Shown here piece after piece: positions 52,136-61,100 of a stretch of 64,000 nucleotides of DNA. Below the pieces are notes generated by a model that was not told the DNA's origin, searched no databases, and saw nothing but the letters and a program-made list of their open reading frames with translations. A program made the position numbers and the translations under genes. The stretch's first letter is position 1. Each line of letters starts with the position of its first letter. The stretch is from Setophaga petechia (lineage: Eukaryota; Chordata; Aves; Passeriformes; Parulidae). The stretch covers positions 64,818,930-64,882,929 of the forward strand of contig JANCRA010000001.1 in NCBI GenBank assembly GCA_024362935.1, given 5' to 3'.

Positions 52136-54543
52136 ACCGTGACAGCAGCCGCAGCTAAAGAATCAGCCCTGCGGTTGCCCTCAGCGATGAACCCCGGCAG
52201 ATCTGTATGCGACCTCACATGCATCACATAATAAGGATGCTCACGGTGGGAGACCAAATCTACAAGTCTCGTGAGCAAATTGAATAAATTTTGGTTAGAA
52301 ACCTCCTGAAGAACTGCAGAGTCTGCTCTGGATACTACCCCAGCGACGTATGCTGAATCTGTGACCAAATTGAAAGGTTCTGAGAACCTCTGGAATGCTC
52401 TGACGACTGCGTCTAACTCAGCAATTTGTGGAGAACCTTCCACAATGGCAACATCAGTCTCCCACTGCTGAGTCTGAGGATCTTTCCAAGTCATTACTGA
52501 CTTGTGAGATGCTCCAGACGCGTCTGTAAAAACTGTCAAGGCATCCAGGGGCTCCCTACTCTGGACCCTTTTTAGAGATAATTTGAACTCCGAATTAAAC
52601 AATATGTGGGCCGGCCGATTAACAGCAATACTCCCTGTGTAGCTATCCAGAGCAAATTGAAGCATTTCATTAGTTTGAAGCAGATCTTCAAAAGCTTTCT
52701 TTGTGAATTGGCCCGATTCCAATTGAATTGGTATATGGATGCATGCGAAGTCACAGCCTGCCAGTTCCCTGATCCGCGTTCTTGCTTTGCGGATCAGTTC
52801 GGCTACCAGCTCCTGTGGCCTTGTCATCCTTTTGGACCTTTGATGACTGAGAAAAACCCACTCTATGATTAAGAGGGGATCTCTCGAGCCTTGGTCCTTC
52901 AGACTTTTGTCCCACTGGTGGATTATGCCATGGAGGTGTGGCAACTTTCCCAGCACTACGAACTTAAAAGGCAGGCCCGGATGATAGCGGTGGGCCTGCC
53001 TGGCTGAGATGGCCTTCTGGATCCTTTCCAGTGCTACCTGAGCCTCCGGGGTGAGTGCCCTAGGAGAACATAGCTCCTCTCCCCCTTTCAACAAATTGAA
53101 AAGGGGGGCTAGGTCTTCGGTGGGAATGCCTAGCCAGGGTTTCACCCAATTTAAGGACCCACACAGTTGATGGACATCTGCTAGGGTCCGGACATCTGTC
53201 CGAATAGCCAATTTTTGCGGAACAATGGTCCGCTTTGTAATTTCCAGGCCCAGGTACCTCCAAGGTGGCATCCTTTGAATCTTCTCCTGCTGAAGCTCGA
53301 ACCCCGCAGCAACCAACACATTGGTTGTCAGGTCAAGCACATGGACAAGCAGATCATGGTCTGGCGCACAAACGAGGATGTCGTCCAGGTAGTGATGGAT
53401 GATGACGACATCCCCTAGGGCTGTACGAATGGGGGACAGCAGAGAAGCGACGTACCACTGGCAGATCACCGGCGAGTTTTTCATTCCCTGTGGAAGGACC
53501 TGCCAGTGGTAGCGCTTGTCTGGGGACTCCCGGTTGATGGAAGGAACCGTGAATGCGAAACGCGGAGCATCATCAGGGTGTAGAGGAATTTGGAAGAAAC
53601 AATCTTTGATATCAATAACTGCCAAATTCCAATTTCGGGGGAGCATTGCAGGGGATGACATCCCTGGCTGGAGAGGACCCATATCTATGATTCTTTCATT
53701 AATTTGGCAGAGATCGGTCAGGAGCCGCCACTTATCTTTATTGGGCTTCTTGATGACAAATACAGGAGAGTTCCATGGAGACATGGTCTCTTCTATATTG
53801 CCCTTAAGTAGCTGCTCCTGAACGAGCTCGTTAAGCGCCTTCAATTTTTGTTTGTTAAGTGGCCACTGTAAGACCTGTACTGGTTCATCTGACTTCCAAT
53901 CCAGCTTCCAGGTCCGGCGCTCTTCAGTGGCCACCGCCCGAAAAACCTGGGGAGCCTTTGGTAGGTCAATTTTGGCCCCCCACTGGGCTAGTAGGTCTCT
54001 CCCCCAGAGAGGCTCGGTGTAATCTAGAACAAACGGGCGTATTGAGGCCAATTGCCCGTCAGGCCCCGTAATTTGCACAACGCTCTTTGATTGTTTTGCC
54101 AATTTAAACCCTCCTACACCTTGAATGGTACCGGCCGCGTTTTGCAAGCCCCAATGTGACGGCCACTCTCGAGAGGGAATGATCGTCACATCTGCCCCTG
54201 TGTCCAAGAGACCCCTCACTATTTTTCGGTCCCCGTCCAACGAGAGTTGACATGTCAGGCAGGGCTTCTCCCTCCCCACTACCTGTGCCCAGGCCACCGA
54301 AGGGGGCGAGGTGCCCCTAGATGTATTGGGTCTCCGCCGTTCTTCTGGAACTGGGATGGCCTGGGCAATAATCTGGCCTTTGGGGAGGAAGAGTGGGGGT
54401 CGGACACAGTACAGCCCCACCTCGAAACGGTCCCGGTCGGTAGTGACCAGACCCGGGACAATGTGAAGGTCTCGAGGTGTGTGTTTTGTGTCACCAACGA
54501 TGGTCCACCTGTAACGCCCGAGTTTCGTCCAGCGACCCGGATG
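52125..54543 (-). pseudogene. pro-pol: Pro-Pol: dUTPase-like end, protease, RT, RNase H, provirus B
   Basis: A long open frame (about 765 meaningful codons; residue numbers count from the GTG at 54420). The C-terminal dUTPase-like part ([16 protein letters not shown]) is followed by protease (DTG at 73-75), RT (VIDIKDCFF at 268-276, LPQG at 309-312, YLDD at 344-347, nucleotides 53391-53380), the connection region (521-599, deleted in provirus A) and RNase H (Asp633, Glu668, Asp688, Asp753). All catalytic residues of PR, RT and RNase H are present. Protease and RT share one frame, with no second frameshift site between them, unlike exogenous betaretroviruses. Past about 52130 the frame runs into out-of-frame integrase sequence. 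There is no start codon of its own; expression would need the frameshift at 54819-54813. Confidence 0.93.
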
Positions 54544-54819
54544 TTATAGGTCGGCAGTCACTAGGTGGAAGTTTGAGTTGGGCAGATGGATGGCCTTCGT
54601 CAGCTGCAACCTGTAGGGTGAAACAGAGGACATGGTTGTTAGGACAGGTTGTGGCTGAGGACCCCAGGTGTAATATGGCAAGTCCGATCGAAGAAAGGAC
54701 AAGTGCGGTAAGGCAAAAGTTGGCAGCGAGCTCTCGTTCCCTCCTTCCCCGCTAGATGTCAGGCCCACCTTATTTCTGTCTTCGCGCAGGGAGGGGCTGC
54801 GCTTCATTATTAGTTTTTT
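54544..54819 (-). pseudogene. pro: N-terminal part of Pro (dUTPase-like segment), stop-interrupted, provirus B
   Basis: Same frame as the protease/RT frame, entered by -1 slippage at the A-rich heptamer. It encodes about 90 residues after the shift (starting KKLIMKRSPS) and ends at TAA 54544-54546, beyond which the same frame stays open into the protease. The next segment ([19 protein letters not shown] and then [11 protein letters not shown]) has the look of the last two dUTPase motifs. The Asp-containing catalytic motif is not conserved and no clear first motif is visible, so this is a dUTPase-derived or degenerate domain at best. Confidence 0.6.
54739..54819 (-). promoter_or_regulatory. 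Gag-Pro -1 ribosomal frameshift signal, provirus B
   Basis: On the - strand the slippery heptamer A AAA AAC occupies 54819-54813. It is the same heptamer class as in MMTV gag-pro. After a 10-base spacer comes a perfect 6-bp stem GCGCAG/CTGCGC (54802-54797 with 54789-54784) with the loop CCCCTCC. Part of that loop could pair with GGAGGG at 54744-54739, giving an H-type pseudoknot. The frame change from gag to pro is exactly -1. The gag-frame codon directly before AAA AAC is TGA (54821-54819), so as assembled ribosomes would stop before slipping. Confidence 0.75.
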
Positions 54820-55665
54820 CAGTCTCCTTCTCCCTTCTCCTCCTCTTTCTTCCGGAACTCCATGAACTTCCGGCGCAGAGGACACTGGGGCATCCAGTGA
54901 CCCATCTGGCCACACAGATGGCATGGATGCGTTGCAGCGGTCCTCCAGCCGGTCCCTGGTGTCGACGGGGCAGATGCGGCGGCAACTTCGGCGTTGGGGC
55001 ATTCTTCAGCCGGAAACTCTGCGAAGGCTACGGACACGCGCTTCTGGCAGGACCGCAGATCTTGCAGTGGAACCTTCCTCGCACAGACTTCTATCATCTG
55101 CTCCACCGTTGGTCGTGGGCTCAGGGGGAGAGAGCGGATGGCTTCCCTGCACACTGAGTTGGCATTCAGGTAGGCCATCTGCCGGAGTAGCTCTTCCCTC
55201 TCCCTCTCCCCAGGAACCTGGGCGCTTACAAATCGGTGGAGCCTCTCGACGAACGTGAGGTACGGTTCCTGCGGTCCCTGCCTCACTTCCTCAGCTTCTA
55301 CTTGCGATGTTGCAGCTGGAAGCTTGTAGAAGGCGCGCTCCGCAGCCCTGCAAGATTCTAGCAGCTGATTTGGGAATAACACCCGCGCTTGAGTTGCTCC
55401 GCCCGCCCAGACACCAGTGCCAAGAAGATGATCAGTTCCCAGTACTGCGCCTTCCGCATCATGAGAGGTGGAGGGGCTCCCCCAAAGCATTGGGAGAACC
55501 TCTCCAACCTCCCTCCCCCACTCAGCCGCCCATACCCTGAACTCCATTGGGCTTAAAAGACTAGAGAAGAGAGCTCTCAGGTCAGCCGGCACCAGATCTC
55601 CCTGCGCAAGGACCGAGCGGAGAAGCCCCCGGAAATACTCCGATTCCCGGGAGAACTCTCTGTGC
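54819..55665 (-). pseudogene. gag: Gag capsid and nucleocapsid, provirus B
   Basis: Open frame (292 codons when counted from 55697) holding most of capsid and the nucleocapsid. It contains the major homology region QGPQEPYLTFVERLHRF at about residues 140-156 and one zinc knuckle CHLCGQMGHWMPQC (C259, C262, H267, C272; CX2CX4HX4C). A Lys/Glu-rich end follows, then TGA 54821-54819. Many betaretroviral NCs have two knuckles; only one is seen here. The first real residues of this frame are near 55660 (REFSRESEYFRG); upstream of that, capsid coding continues in another frame. Role: forms the core shell and packages the genome. Confidence 0.9.
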
Positions 55666-55800
55666 CTTGCACAGTTCCTTAATCTGTGCCTGTGCAATAG
55701 GCACCCACTGCGCCTGGGAACTCCCCTCTCCGCTCAGGCGGTACGTGACCGGGGCAGCTTCCAATAGAGGTGCTTGCCCCGGCTTCCGGTCATCCACCCC
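55655..55800 (-). pseudogene. gag: Gag linker/capsid N-terminus in a third frame, provirus B
   Basis: Between the matrix/linker frame and the capsid frame, about 45 codons of Gag lie in a third frame. They include AAPVTYRLSGEG and WVPIAQAQIKELCKA, which resemble the start of a retroviral capsid. Entry is at a run of eight G on the - strand (about 55804-55795) and exit near 55667-55655. Each switch equals one extra base. Homopolymer context makes the first a candidate sequencing error. Confidence 0.75.
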
Positions 55801-56815
55801 CCCCTCCCTCCCCGGAACACATAGCGTGGGAACCGGAAGAAGGAGCGTGGGAACCGGAAATGAGGGAGGTTGAGGCGGGGCTTGGTGACTGGGAGGGGCA
55901 CTGGGCTGGGCTTGGAGTTCTAATGTGCTCCGCTCCCAGGGTGGAGTTAAGGGGCGGAGCAAAGTAAGGAGGAGGAACTTGGGAGGAGTCAGAAAGGGAA
56001 GCAGCGATGGGCGGCGATGTGGGAGGAGCGGAGGGAGGTGCAGAAGGCGGGGTTAAGGAATGGAAAAATGATGAAGTCGGGGGCGGAGCAGGAAAAGGAA
56101 CGTCATATGAAGGGGTTGGTTCCAGGGAGAGAAAAGGGTTGGACTTAGGGAGGAAAGGATTCTGGGTAAGGGAAGAAGAAGGGGGGGTTTTGGAGGGAAA
56201 GGTGACATGGTCTCCGCCATTTTGTGCTCCCTGGGAGCCATTTTGGGGTTCAATAAACCTAACAACTTTGGGAGAACAAACTGGGGACTTGGGAACCAGG
56301 GTAGAGGGAGAAAGGGAAGGGCTCCGAAGAGGCTGGCCAGGACTCTTCGGAGGGGGAGGCCGAACCGGTCGAGGGGGAGCAGGGGCAAGCTGGACCCCCT
56401 GCTTCCTGTTGGCCTTAAGAAACCCCCTCAAGGGCTCGGGCCGAAGGGTAGAGGGTGAGGTATGAGGGGTAGGGACGCGACCACTGGGGAATGAACCGGG
56501 AGACAACCTGGAACACGAGGGACCTTTTCTCAATTCTCCTGGCGGACGGAGTGCAGTTAACACTCTGCCCGCCCAATATGCCACGTTAGATAGTTTTGTC
56601 TCCCCAGAATTTATTTCCTTTTCTAATTTGGCCAAAACGGCTGCCCAAAAACGTGGCTCTTTTGCAAGTTCCGGGGAAACCTCGGGGAACTGAGAAAAGA
56701 TCCACTTTACTAATAACTTCAACTCTTTCTTGGGGGCAGGAAAACCTCCTCCAACTAATAAACCTTTAATAACATGATAAACTCCTTTCTGGCTTTTTCC
56801 TAAACCAGTACCCAT
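55790..56815 (-). pseudogene. gag: Gag matrix and long proline-rich linker, provirus B
   Basis: The likely start is the Met at 56815 (MGTGLGKSQKG), because it gives an N-terminal Gly suitable for myristoylation; the open frame also has a Met 17 codons upstream at 56866. The first 90 or so residues form a matrix-like domain (GVYHVIKGLLVGGG, LLVKWIFSQFPEV, FWAAVLAKLEKEI). About 230 residues of Pro/Ser-rich linker follow, with a PPPY late-domain motif near the end (SQVPPPYFAPP). Matrix would target Gag to the membrane, and PPPY would recruit NEDD4-type ligases for budding. The frame then runs into a G-run and a stop at 55790, where the capsid frame is lost. Confidence 0.85.
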
Positions 56816-56945
56816 GGTTGCCTTTTCGAGGGGAGGAAGACTGCCTCGAAAAGGGGAAAAAACCAAGATGTTACTGACCCACCTGGGGAAAAATGTAAAC
56901 TAAAACACCGGGGTGCCAACGCCTAGCCCCTGCTCCCTGCGCTGT

Positions 56946-57190
56946 CCCCAAGTCTGGGGTTTCACCGAGGGGAAAGAAAGGATATTGGGTGGTGTGATCC
57001 GGCCCCAAGTCTGGGGACACAGACCACACAGGAAAGGAAAATAACAAACGGAGGGATGGGACAGCTCCCGAAAAGGAAAAGAGATTAGGGAAACTGCCCT
57101 AAGGGAAAAGGGTAGGGAGCAGGTCCCCAGCGCAGGGCATGTGCTCCTAGGGAGGGTTAAAAAGGCAGGGGGGAAACCCCAAGTCTGGGG
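56946..57190 (-). repeat. Three copies of CCCCAGACTTGGGG in the leader
   Basis: On the - strand the 14-mer CCCCAGACTTGGGG occurs exactly at 57190-57177, 57016-57003 and 56959-56946. Each copy can fold into a 4-bp C/G stem with a 6-base loop. The placement between donor and gag is where packaging and dimerisation elements lie in retroviruses. Function is inferred. Confidence 0.85.
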
Positions 57191-57198
57191 CTTACCAG
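57190..57198 (-). promoter_or_regulatory. Predicted major splice donor of provirus B
   Basis: On the - strand CTG/GTAAGC, with the intron GT at 57195-57194, a good donor match. It lies about 210 bases after the primer binding site and upstream of gag, as expected for the donor of spliced env RNA. It overlaps the first of the three 14-mers by one base. Confidence 0.6.
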
Positions 57199-57405
57199 GT
57201 CCAGTGAGGGCACAAAGAAAATCCTGGGTGGGCGGTCCTCGTCCCTGAAGCCCTCCACGGGTGCAAGGAGTCTCGGCTTCAGATCCCCAGGGAGCGCCGC
57301 CCTTAAAACAGGGCCTGCTGCGACCTGGGGTAGTTCGGCGACCAAAGGAAATTGTAATCCAAACACGCAAGGTCCGGTGTCCAGCTGTCCAGTTGTCCAC
57401 CAGCT

Positions 57406-57423
57406 GCCCCACGTTGGGCGCCA
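57406..57423 (-). other. Primer binding site, tRNA-Lys(1,2) type
   Basis: On the - strand TGGCGCCCAACGTGGGGC, 18 bases complementary to the 3' end of tRNA-Lys(1,2), three bases after the end of the 5' LTR. Lys primers are typical of betaretroviruses and ERVK elements. Confidence 0.92.
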
Positions 57424-57426
57424 AAC

Positions 57427-58129
57427 TGCAGCGGAGTTCGGCCAAAAGGTCGAGTGTCCGGCCAGCTCGGAGTGGCCAACACTCTAGCTGCACGCTGTGG
57501 GTCCCCTTGGCGGCGGAAGGCCTTGGGCTGACCTCACCACGGATGGCTGGCACTGCGGTGCAGACGAGGAAGGAGCCAGGACACTCACTGGGGTGAAGGC
57601 AGGTTTATTGCTAAACCCCAAAGGACATCCAGGAGGCAAACTCAGGGAAGAACAACAGGGAAAAAACCCCAGCAAGTGACCCCAAGGGACGGGAGAAACA
57701 AGATTATATATGGGGGAGGTTACATAAGGAGGAGTTGACAAGAAACCAATGGGGAATAGCCAGGGAGGGAACCGAACATAACTGACACAGTGTGGGAATG
57801 AATTGGAACATAATGAAGGAGGGGCCCCAGGGCCACAGCCAATCATGGCTCCCAAGACAGAGAACTTTCTGGAAACTAGGGAGGAGTAGGGAGTGATTGA
57901 CTGGGCCTGGGGGAGGAGAGCAAGTATACTTATAAGGGGGAAAAGGGGAGGAGGAATTATATAACATACTTAACTGACAATAGGGGAGGCGGGAGTAACC
58001 AAGGCAACAGAAAGACTGGCAGGCCACTGGCGGGTAGGGCCAGGAGGAACGAACCATTATAAAAACATAAAGGGGGGCAGTACAACATAGGGGAGCGATT
58101 AAACCAAACTAGATTAACACACTACAACA
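57427..58129 (-). repeat. 5' LTR of provirus B
   Basis: A 703-bp LTR, read on the - strand from TGTTGTAGTG at 58129 to CCGCTGCA at 57427, followed by the primer binding site. It is identical to the 3' LTR apart from four transitions (57455, 57544, 57562, 57825). At three of these the 3' LTR keeps a CpG that this copy has lost. Confidence 0.96.
57604..57712 (-). promoter_or_regulatory. TATA box and poly(A) signal in 5' LTR of provirus B
   Basis: Same elements as in the 3' LTR: CATATATAAT at 57712-57703 and AATAAA at 57609-57604 on the - strand. In this LTR the TATA box would direct genomic RNA synthesis from about 57675 leftward. Confidence 0.65.
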
Positions 58130-58135
58130 CAGTAG
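58130..58135. other. Target site duplication, right copy, provirus B
   Basis: CAGTAG directly outside the 5' LTR, identical to 48844-48849. Confidence 0.95.
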
Positions 58136-61100
58136 CTCATGTGACAATGCTTTGGGCAGGAACACAAGAGGTGAACCTGTGGGGTGAACTTGGCTTCACA
58201 TGTCTCTTCCTGTGCATCTTGGAACGCTCTCAGCCAAATGGTGAAATTCAGCACAGTTCAGTGCTTTGGCAGCAGGACCAGTTTGCTAAAGCTAAATGGG
58301 CAGTAGCAGTAACACTGGAATATTGTGGTTCTGGTGCCTCTTATGAATGGTTTTAAATAACAGAAGAAAATTAAGCTGCAGCAGTAGTGAAATATTGTGG
58401 TACTGGTGCCTATTACAAATACTTTTAAATACCTTAAATAATTAAAATGACTAGCAGAAGTCTGAATTCCTAAGTTAACCTCCAAGATTGCAATTTTTAA
58501 GGAGTCAAATTGTACAGGTCCTTAAAAACCTGGGAATTCATCTTGGCTTTGATTTTGTGTCAGAAAGGCACACACAGTGGAGCTGTTTGTGCACTGGGGG
58601 CAATCTCCTTTGTGGTTTTTTGAGCTGAAGTTCTTTAAGCTGTGTTAGTGTGAACAACAGCTGCTTAAAGCACTTCCTGATCTTAAAGAAAGCATCAGTA
58701 ACACACTGCTTGAACAAGGTGGGTTTGAAGCTGATTCAAACAAGTGATTTGCCTTTTCCTGAGTTTGTTTTATTTTTGCTTAACACGGAATTGTTTTAGC
58801 ACTGGAATAGTTTAGAACACTTAGCACTTATATATACAGTTTACCAGAGGAAGTGAGAATAAGGTTTCTAGAGTTGTGTTCTTAGTGTTCATTGTAATGA
58901 GAGTTATGTGGCTCAACCCATGGAAATTCCTTCAAATTTTACATTTTAAGAAGTCAAGGATTAGGTTTTGGGTTGGTTCTATTATTCTGGTGCAGATGGG
59001 AATGATTTGTTATGACTCTGTCCATCTGTAGTAAGTGAATCCCAGAAGATTTTAGGATTTCTTTTGAGTCAGTTTCAATCTTTAATATAATTCCAAAATT
59101 CTTTGTATTTAGTCCCTATAGACTGAAGCATCTTTGATACTAAATACATTATATGTTGGGGATTAGAAGAAATGGGGCAAATATGTGGGAACTGGGGAGG
59201 GAAAACTGTCTTGCAATAGAGTACCTACCAACCCAGCTCTTGTCATACATTATGAATAATAATCTCGTTTTTGCTACAATCCTGTTATATATTCAAGACG
59301 TTGTGGCTGGTAAAATGAGCTGTGGGAGTACTGTTTTATGAGGTACTTTTGTACCGGAAGATGGAGCAGGAGAGCCTGGATTCAGGATCTCAGCAAGATC
59401 CATGTCCTTTTAGTAGGGCTGACCTGGCTTTTGTGATCTCCATGGATGAGATCAAAAAAGGAAAATTGAGATCACAGCTATTTCACAATTTAATAGCCAT
59501 GTAGCCATTAAAACATAGCAAATCCGAGAATAAAAGCAGAGCCCAAGTGAAGTCAATTTAAGCAGTTAAGGAGCAAAGACACATTTCAGTGGGAAACATC
59601 CATAAGGTAATGCAGAACTTTTTTGTACCAAAAAATGCTTACAGATTAATTTTAAATTCCAGTGTGACTGATCTCAAAGGTAAAGCTGAATGTGATTATT
59701 AATGTAAGATCATTCATAGCTGATTCTCTGTAGGACTTTTATTGAATTATGCAAAGCAAGGGATATGGTTCTGCAAACTTTGTCACAGGCAGGCCTCGTA
59801 TAGAAACTGTTGCTGTGGAATTTTGAAGCAAGGTACCCAACACCAATTAGTTTGAAGAGCTAATGCATGTTTGGATCCTCTGATGGATGGCACTGCAGTT
59901 GAGCATTTTGCAGACTATTTTATACCTTGCAGAGCCATGAAATATACCCATATGATTGCCATTTTCAGGGCTTCTAAGCACAATAAATCATGGACCTTTT
60001 ATTAACGCAGATGGTGACGTTTTAAAAAAGAATTCTAATCATTCACGAACATTGCAACTTCCCCCTCTCCCTCCCACTAATACTGCAGGCATTAGAGATC
60101 TAACTAACCCTGCAAAAATAACCTTAGGGAAGGGTTGAAACAAAATTGCATAATTGCCTTTTTTTAATAGCACCAGTTACAAATCCGTACTTGATGCTGC
60201 TGTCACTTTATCCACCTATTGCAAACACCACGTGCAAATCAGTAGGATTTTTTCTGTTTTCTAAACAAATCTTCGATGTTGAAAAAGCACTCTGAAAATA
60301 GGTCCTATTTCAATATTTAGCTTCAAAAGTAGTATATTCTGTCACTTATTTGTGCACACAATCCTCATTGTTTTATTGAGAAGTCCTCAGGAAGTTTTGC
60401 CTTGTTGGACATGAACTCATTCCATCTTGCAGACAAACCAGTGCTTGTAGAACTTGATTAACTTGAGGTTGCTGCTGGAGTAGCAGCTCTTGGACTTCCC
60501 ACAGGAAACACCTCTGTGTTTCATTGTCCTTGCCTTCCATTCTTCTTCCTAGCAGCCATTTGTGCTTTAAATTATTGTAAATGCTATCCGTGACCAACAA
60601 AACACTAGCACCTCCAGTGCCAGTATTTGGTTTCTGTTTTCAGGGTCATGACAGGCCACAGTGTGAGTCTGATTCCCTGGTGTGCTACTGCAGATTGCTG
60701 GAACAAGGACAAATGATATTTATGTTGGTCATATTCTGAAAGCAGTCATTTTATGTAAGAACTGCAGCCTTTGAGTCACTTTTCAAAATGGCTTGAATGA
60801 CATTGTGTGTTTCAGTCAGTTCTTTCATGAAGTGCCAAAGTGTTTCAAGCATCTCTGCAAATGAACATTACATTGCCATTACATAGAATCTCTTGCTATG
60901 AGTGTTCTATCAAATGGGTTGTTGTGAATGGTTAATACTTGCATAGAAAAATCAGACCCACACACTTGAGAGGTCTCACAGGTGTAGGGCTGTAGTTCCA
61001 GAACTACAGGTGCCTACTTTGGATATTCCCAGCAGCACCCTGCCACAGTTTTAGTATGTAAAACACAAGCTTTCGTAAAACCCTGGTCCCTTTGCTTTTT

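Larger units (their letters stand above)
56866..57405 (-). other. 5' leader of provirus B, with packaging-region repeats
   Basis: Untranslated leader of about 540-590 bases between the primer binding site and gag. It contains three exact copies of a 14-mer (listed separately) and a splice donor. A 217-codon open frame on the - strand runs through leader and U5 (57553-56900), but it has no recognisable domain and begins inside the LTR, so I do not call it a gene. Confidence 0.7.
48850..58129 (-). mobile_element. Provirus B: structurally complete class II (betaretrovirus-like) ERV
   Basis: A 9,280-bp provirus on the - strand with both LTRs (703 bp each), a tRNA-Lys(1,2) primer binding site, leader, gag, dUTPase-like/pro/pol, env and a polypurine tract, flanked by CAGTAG on both sides. 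The two LTRs differ at four positions by my reading. The gag and leader regions are much more GC-rich than the host flanks. Primer type, slippery sequence and integrase place gag-pro-pol with betaretrovirus-like ERVK elements, whereas the Env TM is of the CX6CC type. All three gene regions carry inactivating lesions, so it is a recently inserted but defective copy as assembled. Confidence 0.97.

Noticed and set aside
51240..54755. Many + strand open frames opposite provirus B pol and pro (for example 51635-52090, 53516-53821, 54247-54549)
   Set aside because: They are antisense shadows of the pol and pro frames with no independent motifs.
54756..56465. + strand frames of 133 and 152 codons opposite gag
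   Set aside because: Gly-rich and low-complexity translations mirror the Pro-rich gag linker on the other strand.
56900..57553. 217-codon - strand open frame spanning U5 and leader of provirus B
   Set aside because: It starts in the LTR upstream of the primer binding site and covers leader RNA elements; no domain or plausible start context. Best explained by GC-rich sequence with few stops.
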